Part shown: positions 54,311-64,000 of the stretch, in pieces | Position numbering within the stretch: the stretch's first letter is position 1 | How the letters are laid out: every line of letters starts with the position of its first letter | DNA from: Aphelocoma coerulescens | Taxonomy: Eukaryota; Chordata; Aves; Passeriformes; Corvidae | NCBI RefSeq assembly: GCF_041296385.1 | Contig: NC_091014.1 | Coordinates: 21,117,578 to 21,181,577 of the forward strand | DNA: 64,000 nt | Reading direction: 5' to 3' | Notes under the pieces: generated by a model | Seen by the model: only the letters and a program-made list of their open reading frames with translations | The model's database searches: none | What the model was told of the DNA's origin: nothing | Made by a program: the position numbers and the translations under genes

Positions 54311-57300
54311 TAGGGAATGACCATAGCTGAAAGAAACCCACACCGTGCGATTGACTTGAAGTCTCGGCCACCAAACTGTTTATTTATTTATTAACTTACT
54401 TAAATACAATTACAATACAACAGGGTATTTTGTGTTGTAGTTGCATCACAAAAGACAGTAAATTGCAATAAAAAGGCATTTTTAACCTACTTTAAACAAA
54501 TTTTAGTTGTATGTGACATTTTTTCAGACATTTTGAAATAATTTGGAAATCTTATTTTTTTAAGTGGAAATCACTGTACTTGAGCAGTATAATCTTAGTA
54601 ATGTCTGTTTTTCAGTTTGCCAGGAGAGAGAGAAGAGTTTCCTAGGAATGCAAGAAGCTGTTTGCTGGTTTGTGAGAATGTCCACTGGTAATAGTTATCA
54701 ACTTGCAGCATTTTTGCTGTCTCATCTGGAGGGGAATTCTAGCCAGGGAATTTGGGAAGTGTGCACAATTTATTTTAGTGTTTGTAATACTTTTGCAAGC
54801 TGTGTGATACTCACTAAAGAAGAAAAAAAATGTAAAATAACGGTGTAGAAATGTTCCAGAATGTAGCAGTTTTAATTTTCTTAGCATTAAACTAAGGCTT
54901 CAGGGAAGTGATGCAGGCTTTCTGATAGAAGTGATTTAGTGTCAGAAATCTGAGATAAAACTGAGTTTGTGTGGGTGGGAAATAGATGGAGGTTTAACTG
55001 GAGAACATATCTTATAAATTAGGACAAGTGAGCAGAACAGCAGCAAGAATCTACTTCTGGTGGTTATGGTTCTGCTGAAATACTGAGTTTTTATCTGTAA
55101 AGGCACAGGAAAAACATTCTAATTAATTAGATTTATTTACAACAACTGGGTTTGGGATCGAAATAATTGCCTTGAGACTGAAGTGCAGCTGCAACACACA
55201 TTCCAGATGTGAAACGTAACACTGTGTTGTGGCCGCCTTCATTTTCTGAGTTTAAATCCAGAATTGGTCAGAACTAGTAAGTGAATAAATTATTATTGTC
55301 CTCTGAATGAATCCAGTGCAGAGGTGCTGTCACATTTCCTCAAATAATCAGATGTATATTGGCAACAGGCAGGGAAATAGCTTCCTGCCAGATGAAAGGT
55401 CACCCTGAGAAAGATCATTCACTTAGGTCTGGGAGGTAGGAAACTCCTACCCCCTGGGGCATGCATGTTCACTAGATCTTAATTTGCATTGCAGTTTGAA
55501 GCTCCATCACACTCCTCACGTGGATCATGCTTCGATCTTCAGGTGAAGGAGTTCGCCCTGCTCCTGGGGAAAGCAGCCAGGTGTGTGCTGTGTCCTGCTG
55601 CACTTTCCCTCCACAGAGTGCGTGCTTCCTGCTTGTACTTTTTTTTTTTGTTATGCTTCCAAAGTTCAGACCATTTTTGTATTAGGCCACGGAGTGACAT
55701 CAGAGTCTGTGTGAACGGCTTACTGAAAACAAAAAAAAGATAAAACAAAAGAACCCTTGGAAAGCTAAACTTCGCCACTTTCAATAGGCAGCTAATGAGA
55801 CCTAATGTTTGCAAGAACATGGAACAAGCTTTCCCTTTACTCTTCCAGCTTCTCTTCCAGCATACCATGATGACAAGTATCTGTTTTCACAGTAGCTTTC
55901 AAAGGGTATGCTGTTCCATGCTTAATGTTTATTTCAAAGTGAGAAAGTTATTCAGTCTAATTAAACGGATACATGTAATTTTTTTCATTCTTTTGCTACT
56001 CTCTCCCTAGTACAGCTGCGCAGAAATATCACAAACATATAATGTATATCTGCAGTCTACTATGATATTTTTATCTATCAGAAATGGTTTTCTTTAAAAC
56101 TCCATCTTGCTTAATTTTCCTGGGGTGTCTTTTTACATCTCTTTTAGGTGTCTGATTGAGATATGCTGAACAGGACAGATTTTTAGAGGTGCAGTTGTCT
56201 GATTCCTAGGCAAAAAGACAAGCTCTTCTGAGAAGCTTTTGTTTTGGAAGCAAAATTCGGTTTTCCACAGGAGGCAGCCTGGACTTATGTCGTCAGAGCA
56301 CAAAACCTCCTACATTAGGTTCATTAGGTTAGGCAAAACTGTACAAAGAGCTCCAAAGTTGAAAAAAATGTACATTGTTTCCTCTTAATTTGTCAAACTT
56401 ATTATAACAGGAAAGAATTTCTTTTGGCATAGGTTGCTGAACTGTGTCTCAATTCTGTAAAAATTTCAGTGCTGCCTGAGCATCACTGAGGGCCTGGAGG
56501 AGTGGGGATTGCTATGTTTGGGCATGGACTTCCACTAACGAGTTCCATAGTAGAAAGTCTGGGAGTGAATAGTGTCCATGAGATTCAAACCAGCCATTTG
56601 GAGCACTAACTAGGTGGTAATGGTCCTTCATGAAGAGGAAAAAGAGTTCTTCTAAGAACTAGTTCAGGTCCCCATGTTACCTACACCAGCTTATGATTTC
56701 TCTTAGTAGAAATCTTAGTAGAAATGTCAAACAAGTTTGAGATGTTCCCTTAGGTGGTTTTAAACACTAGTTTTCTGGCAGCAGCCCAGACTAGGTTGTA
56801 AGGTATTGTACAGTGCTAGGCGATGGACCAAATTCCATCCCAAGACAGACACGGATGCTATGCAAAGGAAGGGCAATGTTTATCCTTGAATAAACAAGCT
56901 TCTTAATTTGCTCCTAGTTTTTCAAAAAGGGCATATTGGGGACAACTTTGGAAACGGCATAGAAGCAGTGGCACACTTATAGGAAGTGAAATATATCCTA
57001 GCAGGAGAAAGTGTGCAGTATCATTGTTCTGTGTGAGATATGATACTTGTATTCATTTTTCTACTGTAAATATTTTTATCATGGTAACTTTAGAGACAGA
57101 ACTCAGTTAATGCACTTCATGTAATGCTTTTGCATGTATAGATAGAGCTTAAGGGCATGGGTATTCAAAACATTGGAATTAGAGTTTACCTGACAGTGAC
57201 ATCAGAAAGTTAGGATGGTTCCTGTGTTCTCTGTGTAGCCAATGTCTGTGCTGCGAGCTGTGCGAGCACCTGATTTTCTCAGCCAAAAATTAAAATTAAC
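54311..57300. other. Intergenic DNA with no recognised gene
   Basis: 3 kb of AT-rich sequence. No conserved frame, RNA gene or clear repeat was identified. Confidence 0.5.
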
Positions 57301-57317
57301 ATCAGACTAAGAACCTT

Positions 57318-57880
57318 CACATCACTGTACAGAAAACTTAGCCCAGTAGCCTGTGTCACTATGGCACTGCAGCAGAAATGCTCAGAGAAAGCACAAGAAG
57401 AGCGAACAAAGAATGTGAACAGTGATCTCTCCTGCCCTGCTTTCTGAGTCAGAGGTTGAATTAAGACTACTATTTTGTAAAAAATTTTATTAATTTTTAC
57501 CAGTGGACCAGCCTTCCCTGAATTTCTCTGACTTTTTGACTTCATAAACACATTTGACCTGCACAGAAGCCTGTGACAATATAATTATGCACTGTATGAA
57601 GAAATACCTGCTCTCTCCTGCTAATTTGACACCTAATAATTTCAGTGGGTGCCCTTAGGTTTTGTGTGGTGTGACACAGTGAATAGTCATTACCTCGTCA
57701 CCTCTTCAGCACTGTTCATTGTAGCCTTCCTCATTTGTCTTTTTTCTACCTGGAGATTCCTCATCCATTTGGTTTTCTCTTATACAGAAGCTGTTTGCTG
57801 CCTTGGATCATTTTCACTGCTATCATGTCTGCTTTCCTACTTCTACCCTCCCTGAAGTTAAAGGACCAGATTGCATACAG
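57318..57880 (-). mobile_element. Old CR1-type LINE, antisense, about 0.56 kb
   Basis: The plus strand follows the reverse complement of an ancient CR1 3' region in the right order: TTAGCCCAGTAGCCTGTGTC (57340), GAAGAAATACCTGCTCTC (57598), AATAATTTCAGTGGGTGCCC (57635), and TCTTATACAGAAGCTGTTTG, then GATCATTTTCACTGC (57778-57820). It is highly diverged but collinear. The two overlapping frames on the plus strand are antisense to the LINE and not genes. Confidence 0.7.
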
Positions 57881-58559
57881 AGACTTACCCAGCATGGACA
57901 GGTTTTTGTCAAAATAAACCATGATAATAGATTATAACCTTGTTTTGTTTTGTTTCTGAACAGGTCTATTAAAATCAAGTCACAGGATGGGAGAAGTGGT
58001 AATGTTGTCCTTTATGTATACATCAGTTGTCATGAAAGGAATGAAATCTGAGTTCAGATCCTTTCTGCCTACCTTTGAGAAGGAAACTGAACTAGTGCCT
58101 GAGCTACAGACTGATCAGGACAGTCTCTCTTGGTTTTGCTGCACTGGTTTGGCTCAAAGTTCTTTCAAAGCCACTGGAGTAGGGACTGAACCCCAACCAC
58201 TTTGCTTCCCAGGTGTGTGTGTTTTTTACTTTAGGGAAATAGTTCCTTGCTCATGCTCTTCTCTGCATGCCTTTGCTCTGAACACCTGTTATAGTCATCA
58301 GTTTATTTCCTTGAATAAGCTTGAGCTGATGTTCTCCAGGACACAAGAGTTCAGAATCCTGATGACTCAGGGCTGTTTTATCAAACAAACTGCAGTTGCT
58401 GAGGGTGCAGTTGCTTATTACTGAGCTGGTATTACGCCTACCTAAGCAGTGTTAGAAGTGGCTGCTCAAGAGCAGCATATCTTTATGGTGAAACAGTCAT
58501 GGCCCTTGCCTTGCTTTCACTAGTCAGACAAATTTATTTGGAAGTTGAGGAGGAGGCAT

Positions 58560-59139
58560 GGCTGGAGCTCAGCTCATCTGCCCACTCCTACCAGCAGAGT
58601 GTTGTAGGGAAGGTTGAAGAACCAGAGAGCTCTGGTGAGACCGCTCACTGGTGGGTTAGCAAAGTATAAATAACTCAGCTGACTCAGGATACAAGGAAAA
58701 CTGCCTCTCTCATCTGTTTGTGCTGCTGTTATGCTTGGCCTGGCCCCTTGCTCCGCCCCTCCCTTCTCCCCATAGGTGGATGTTACATCACCCTGCCTTT
58801 GTACCCCCCCCCCCCCCCCCGCCCTCAGATCAATGGTTCTGATGCTTGCCTGGGTCCAGTACAAAATGCTGGGTCCCATGTTGTTCGGTCTCTTTTTGTC
58901 TCTGGTCTCCCTTTGTGGCAGGATGAAATAAAACTGGTCCGTGGAAATGCCATGCGAGAGAGCCCTCCAGACTCTGTGCCTCTGGTAATGCTGAGCTATC
59001 TGGCTTGAGTGTGTGTGTGAGATCCGCGCCTAAACAGCCACACGGGTGGAAGGAGGAAGCTTGCTGGAGTGCTGTACTGCACCACCTGAGCGATCTCTTG
59101 CCAGGGACGAGGGAAACGTTCCCTTCACGAACCCACGCA
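58560..59139 (+). mobile_element. LTR family B, copy 2
   Basis: The last 180 bp match copy 1 (GAGAGAGCCCTCCAGACTCT, GCTATCTGGCTTGAGTGT, TGCTGGAGTGCTGTACTGCA, CCTTCACGAACCCACGCA). Upstream it shares the phrases CCTGCCTTTGTACC and CCCTCAGATCA. It carries a 17-base C run at 58804-58820 and GAAATAAAA at 58925. The left end is estimated. Confidence 0.65.
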
Positions 59140-59257
59140 CTGCGTTAACGGAGGTGCTTTCAATGATCAAAGAAAGGACAGATGTTTCTCAGACAACACT
59201 TAGGCAGCAGTGAGCCTGTCACCTTAGAACTTCATCTTTAAAACTAAAGATGCAATT

Positions 59258-60169
59258 TGTTGGGGTTTTAGTTTAGTCCTAGTTTTTTTTTCCTGTTAAA
59301 GGAATTTTTTCCCATATGCATGTTGCTAGGGGACAAATGGCCATACTTAAGAGAAGACAAAAGACCTGGCTAGGCTTTTTGTTTTCAGCGGGGTGTGGGG
59401 TCAGTTCACTCTCAGTCCGGAGAGAGAAGCTGCAGAGAAAGGAGCTGCTGGTTCCTTTTTTCAGCCGTTTTTCTTTCTGCTGGAAACAACGCCGGGATCC
59501 CAAAGCCGTTTTCCCTGCCCTGCTGGAGGCTGGGCTGTGGCCGCCCTGCCCCGCTGCTGCTTCGAGCCTTCCCTGCATTGTAGCCGTGCTCGCCCTGCCT
59601 GCCTGGACCTCTGGGAGGTTCCCCTTTTGGATACATCTCCTCTGCCACCCAGGATTTGTGTTTGTGCCTGCCGCTCCAGCCTGCCATTCCAGCCTGCTGT
59701 TCCCGAGAGTCCAGGATCGGCTGCCCAGGGGTTTGTGAAGCCTTTGTTCCATCCTTCCCCGGGATCCCAGGGCACCAGAGCAGCCGCGTGCTCCCCGAGC
59801 TCGCTCCGGAGCGCCCCCTGCAGCCACGGGGGAACCATCACACCTGCCCTGCTCACCGGGAGCCGCCAGCGCCCCTGCCGGCTGCGAGCGGAACTGCACC
59901 CGAGGGGAAAGGGCCTGACAGCCGAGAAGGCCGGGACTGGGTTTGTGATTGCTGTTACTGCCAGAGTTGTTGTTGTTTGTTTGACTGGTTATATATCTAT
60001 ATATCTCTATATATATAGTAAAGAACTGTTATTCCTATTTTCCCACATCTTTGCCTAAAGGCCCTTGATTTCAAAATTATAATAACTCAGAGGGAAAGGG
60101 GTTATATCTGCCACTTTAAGGGAGGCTTCTGCCTTCCTTAGCAGACACCTGTCTTTCAAAACCAAGACA
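59258..60169. mobile_element. LTR family A, copy 2, with near-perfect 5-bp TSD
   Basis: A 912-bp unit from TGTTGGGGTTTTAG to AACCAAGACA, the fuller version of copy 1. It is flanked by CAATT (59253-59257) and CAGTT (60170-60174), a 5-bp duplication with one later change. It keeps about 100 bp around 59400-59510 that copy 1 lacks, and has a short TATATATCTA expansion at 59989-60016. Several overlapping long frames (59279-60058) are GC-driven and not genes. Solo LTR; direction uncertain. Confidence 0.83.
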
Positions 60170-62740
60170 CAGTTTCTTCTGGGTGGGGAGTCCAGGGCTT
60201 CTGGTCCATGCAACGCACAGCTTCTGTGGTATTTCTGGCCTCAGCATGAAGCCCTACCCATCCTTCTCCCTGATCTCTCTGATCTTCTAGGCTTTTGTAA
60301 ACAGAGCCAGAGAGGTCCCTTGCAGCAAAGAAGAATAAACAAAGAATAAACATTTCTTAACCTATTGGTAAGACAAAAGAAAAAAAAAAAAAAAGCATGT
60401 GGCCTATTTTGACTGTTCAAGCCTTTTAGGTAGGTGTAATTAGAGATAGCATTGTTGGCTTTCATTAGCCTTAATTAGATGTGCATTGGTAGGCAGCTCT
60501 CACTCTGATCAGTACCTCTTCCCCATGGCTCTTCCTGCCCTGGAAGTATTCAGTAGCAACACTCAGTTCTGCTTTCTGGCCTCTTTTAGGCCTGGAGGTT
60601 TTCACAAAATGAACATGTTTGACTGCAGTTCACCTCATTAACAAGGAGCTGTTTCTGTATTGGCTTGCCTGGATGATCTCTGGTCACTCTAGCCAGCATG
60701 GGAAGTATTGGATCTTCCAGTTCCAGTTTTATGTGTCGTCACAGCAGTCTTTACTAACAATAAACACAAATCAGTGTTTGCAGCATGAAAAATGGGAGAA
60801 ATAAAATCACTTGTTTGCAGTTTTCTTTCTGCTTCAGGAAAAGGTTTTTGTTTGCATCTAAAAAGACAACCTTGTCTGCAAGCCCAACTACCAACGCATT
60901 GTCACGGGTTGTTTGGGGACACAGCACTTGCTCTATGCATGACTCAGGGTTCATCTGCAATGCAAGAGGAACTAGCTGCGGTTTGCACATCACCCTGACA
61001 CATACCCTCTGGACATAGTGATTCATGTCTCTGCATCTGCTCTATCATCCCTAACTTGGGAGATGAATCTGTACAGTCTTGCAGCATGCATGCTACTCCT
61101 TTCCTCTCTTAAGAAAATCCTTGGTAAGACAGAAGGTTCTAGATTGTGTGTAGGTCAGCAGTGTGAGCTGGTCTGACATCAGTGCTTGGTAGAGACACCT
61201 GAAAGCCAGGGGCTGAACTTATGACAGTTGTTTCTTATATCCTTTTCCATTATTAGTAAAAGGCCCAGGCTCTGCTGATCTGGACATTTAAAATGTATTT
61301 CTTCCCACCCAGTCTGTTTCAAAAAGTTGTTGAGAAACTGAAACGAGAGCACTTCAGGTATAAGGTTGATAGCCCAGGCATAGTGGTGGCAAAATCAGTT
61401 TGCCAGTTATTGTGTGCTGGTTTTCAGCCTCCAAAAGTGTTGTACCTCTTATTGCAGGTACATAAGATTGGTCCTGGTGAACTTTGGAGCTTGATGTAAA
61501 TGTCTCATAGGAGTAGAGACTGGTGCAGGTTCCTGCTGTGACAAAAGAGGAAGGATTTGCAGGACAGGTCAGATAGTTGAATCTCTCTTCAAATATGCCT
61601 GGTTTTCTTCCTATTGATTGTATTTTTAGCAAAGGAAGCCATGTTCCTGATTTAGTTGCCCTGGTGAAGTTATCATGGTCCTGCTGTCGCAGTGAGCCCT
61701 GTGCTGAAGCAAGAGCTGAAGTATGCACTGAAAGCACTCAGACCAATGTGGCATTTGAGCAGAAAGAAAAGGAAATAAAGCAGTAACCATTCCAAGATGA
61801 CAGACTGATTTGCCTACCTAACAAGCCATTGAGTGCTTTGTAACTGATAAAGTAAGTGATGCACTACTGCCCAATGTGGAATAAAATGATTCTCTTGATA
61901 GATAATAGCTCATCTTACAGTTGATACAGTGACATGAAAACAGGCCATGAAAACCTGACACTCAGATGAACCCCAGAGCGGGAGCAAGGGGAAGGAGGGA
62001 GGTTGAGAAGAGGGGGAAGGAGCAAAGCAGAAAGGAAGAAATGTGGCAAGTGGAGAGAAAAAAGCTTTTCACCTTTCAGCAGTGTTCAGTCTTTGATTCA
62101 AGTTGTTCATATGATGAAACCATCCCCACAAGGATTGTGCCTGAGATGTCTTTACTTTCTGTCTGAGCTCATGATAAACATTTACATGAGATTTCCCCCC
62201 CCATAGAATAGAGAACAGAATGGTTTTTATTGATCCAGAAAGTCAAGCTACAGACAGCATTAAAAAACTTTGTAGAAGAAGTTTAAAATCTGCACTGAGA
62301 GTATCTTATTCTGTATTTTTTTTTTCTGGGCAGACATAATAGCTCTTTTCCAGTATTTTGTTGTGATTTTTGTCATTCTGAAAATAAAATACAGTCATTT
62401 GGAGAAAATCAGGATATTGCAATGCGTAGGCAAAAGCTTTCCAGATGGAGAAAAAGTCATATCCTAACCCTTTTTGTCCCCAGTATTTCTTGGTCTAAGT
62501 TATTTTGTTTTACCAAGGGTCTTTTTCCATAGCTGTAATCCATATATCTACGTATCTACGTATCTATGTATCTATATCTATCTATATGTACGTTAAGTAG
62601 TAGAAGAAAGAATTACAAGCTTCTGTGAACACCTTACAGAAGAAAGCAGATGGTAGTTGTTTACTTGACAGAAGTGCATCCAAGACTGGAAATGCCACAC
62701 CAGAGACATGGCAGGAACGTTGTTACTGTGAAACCTTCAG
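60170..62740. other. Intergenic DNA, no gene recognised
   Basis: AT-rich. Contains an A run near 60380-60394. Frames at 60754-61026, 61293-61499 and 61577-61786 have no recognised similarity. They could include unrecognised exons, but nothing supports that. Confidence 0.45.
62541..62592 (+). repeat. TATC/GTATCTAC tetranucleotide-type microsatellite
   Basis: Run of TATCTACG, TATCTATG and TATCTA units over about 50 bases. Confidence 0.85.
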
Positions 62741-62759
62741 TTTGTGCACTGGGAGCAAA

Positions 62760-62890
62760 TGATACTTAAGGTTGGGAAAGACCTCACAATATAGCTGCTG
62801 GTTTTAAATAAAATTTAGCTGTGGGGAAGGAAGAGTGTTCTTGATCACAAGATCAGGGCAGCCTGTGCTCTAGAAAGTCTCTTTCTCCAT
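62760..62890 (-). mobile_element. Probable CR1 3'-end fragment, antisense
   Basis: TTAAGGTTGGGAAAGACCTC (62767-62786) matches the reverse complement of the CR1 3' end. CAGGGCAGCCTGTGCTCTAG (about 62856) follows, as expected further into the element. Short and diverged. Confidence 0.5.
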
Positions 62891-63294
62891 CCTCTCACTC
62901 TGGGACTTGTATTAAGACTTACAGGTGATTAATTTCTGAAGTGACTGAAAATCTTGATGTAAACAAGTCAGTAAAAATGGGAATACAAGAAGACTATTTA
63001 TATGAAAGGAGAATGCAGTAAGCTTGGGAAGCAATAGCATTTGTATCACATATAGCCTGATAATAACATTACCTTTGGGATAGTTACATGTATGAGTATT
63101 CCTTGACACCAGTAATTCAAATACTGCCTTGTAGCAATGTAATTATCCTGCTTTCTCTTTAAAGGCTGGCTGTGGTTTCAATTAATTTACATTCTAAAGA
63201 AATCTAATTTTTTTAATAATGAAAAAACGCCTTCTCCAGGTCTTAACAGGTCATTTTAGCAGATCTCTGCTAGGCCAATACTGACCTGGGAATT

Positions 63295-63915
63295 GTGGAC
63301 AAATGTGATTCTCCTAAAAAGAGCCAAACAGGTAATTTAAGTCCCTTGTCTGATCCACAGAAGCAGAGCAACTTTTTACAAGCAGCTATGCAGGTACTCA
63401 CACAGTCAGATAAGTTTTTTGGGAGGACAAAACATTCCAAACTGCCTGTATTCAGCTTTCTTTCAGGTGTTTGTTGTATTTCTGTGTTTGACTGGACCCT
63501 TGGAAAATGGTGGTGGGGAACAGCATCCTGCCATCAGCTGGTAACAAACTGTAAAAGCTGTTTAGGTTGGAGACAAGAGCTCTGCCTTCCGTTAGCAGGT
63601 TGCCGAACACCTAAACATCACTTATTGGCTTCTCCTCTCAAAAATGCCTACAGCTCCAGTAATGAGGATGTGAACAATCCAACTCTGCTGGTGTGGTTTT
63701 GGATGGTGTGCAGCCAAGAAGACCTGGGCAAGAAATGTGCTTTCTGAACTGATCAGGAAAATATGTTGACTACCTGGGTGGCTGTTCAGAGAAGACTGCA
63801 TTCTGGAAACAGAAGGGTCTGTGCAAAAAATGCAAATGTAAGATATGTGGAATGTGAATGTCCAGAGTGCAAAACTGCTATATGCAAACGCTGCAGATCT
63901 TTTTACCTAACTTGA
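63295..63915 (+). pseudogene. Degraded reading frame with cysteine-rich end, possible transposase remnant
   Basis: A 150-codon frame (63295-63747) is followed, in the same frame and after one TGA, by a 50-codon stretch (63763-63915). The second part is rich in Cys: RRVCAKN, then VECECPECKTAICKRC and SFYLT. The spacing C-x-C-x2-C-x4-C-x2-C looks like a zinc ribbon. It recalls the C-terminal Cys-rich domain of piggyBac-like transposases (which end in CF..YHT). The first part has no motif I recognise. No DDD residues or terminal repeats were identified. It could equally be chance or an unrelated zinc-binding exon. Confidence 0.3.
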
Positions 63916-64000
63916 ACCATGCAGAAACTGATGTCCAGTCTGACCTAATACCTTATCATACCACTGTGAATCTCTGTGGAAACTCATCTGGACATGCCCT

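Noticed and set aside
59279..60058. Frames of up to 221 codons
   Set aside because: Same reason: they lie within LTR family A copy 2, with the repeated frames overlapping on both strands.
61293..61786. Plus-strand frames with Lys/Glu-rich content (VVEKLKREHFR and others)
   Set aside because: Possible exon-like look, but no family recognised and no matching neighbouring exons with compatible phase.

Overview
The window is vertebrate nuclear DNA, almost certainly from a bird and probably a passerine. Coding sequence is broken into short exons with GT-AG introns. The repeats are avian: CR1 LINE 3' ends, a tRNA-Ile-derived SINE with a CR1 tail of the TguSINE1 type, and many solo LTRs of endogenous retroviruses. 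There are no operons, CRISPR arrays or other prokaryotic features.

The one clear gene is a p38 MAP kinase on the minus strand, best assigned to MAPK11 (p38-beta). Eleven coding exons run from the ATG at 30206 down to 1825. They encode 337 residues plus the first base of codon 338. All eleven exon lengths (113, 130, 59, 112, 30, 48, 115, 72, 80, 79 and 174 bp) and phases follow the p38 family pattern. The last short coding exon (about 26 codons plus stop) was not found and is probably beyond base 1. A CpG island at about 29.36-30.78 kb surrounds exon 1. The introns hold an ERV1-type solo LTR with a 4-bp target-site duplication (3958-4471), a second LTR-like element (about 16.48-16.79 kb), an LTR fragment (20.1 kb), an old antisense CR1 and a GGGAAA array.

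From about 30.8 to 64 kb, upstream of the kinase, I found no convincing host gene. This stretch is packed with repeats. It holds two near-complete LTRs of one family (34581-35376 and 59258-60169, each with a target-site duplication) plus a truncated third copy. Several other LTRs carry CCAAT, TATA and poly(A) signals; one of them (40.45-41.15 kb) still has a polypurine tract and some internal sequence. There are also CR1 pieces, a tRNA-Ile SINE, and a second GC-rich, CpG-rich patch at 53.88-54.30 kb with a CTCF-like site. The window ends in a cysteine-rich degraded reading frame that may come from a DNA transposon.

The most unusual structure is at 45.9-47.16 kb. Degenerate telomere-like (CCCTAA) tracts are built into a tandem repeat with a unit of about 180 bp, and one unit is interrupted by an LTR-like insertion. 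All calls come from reading the sequence; family names for repeats are by recognition, not by database search.
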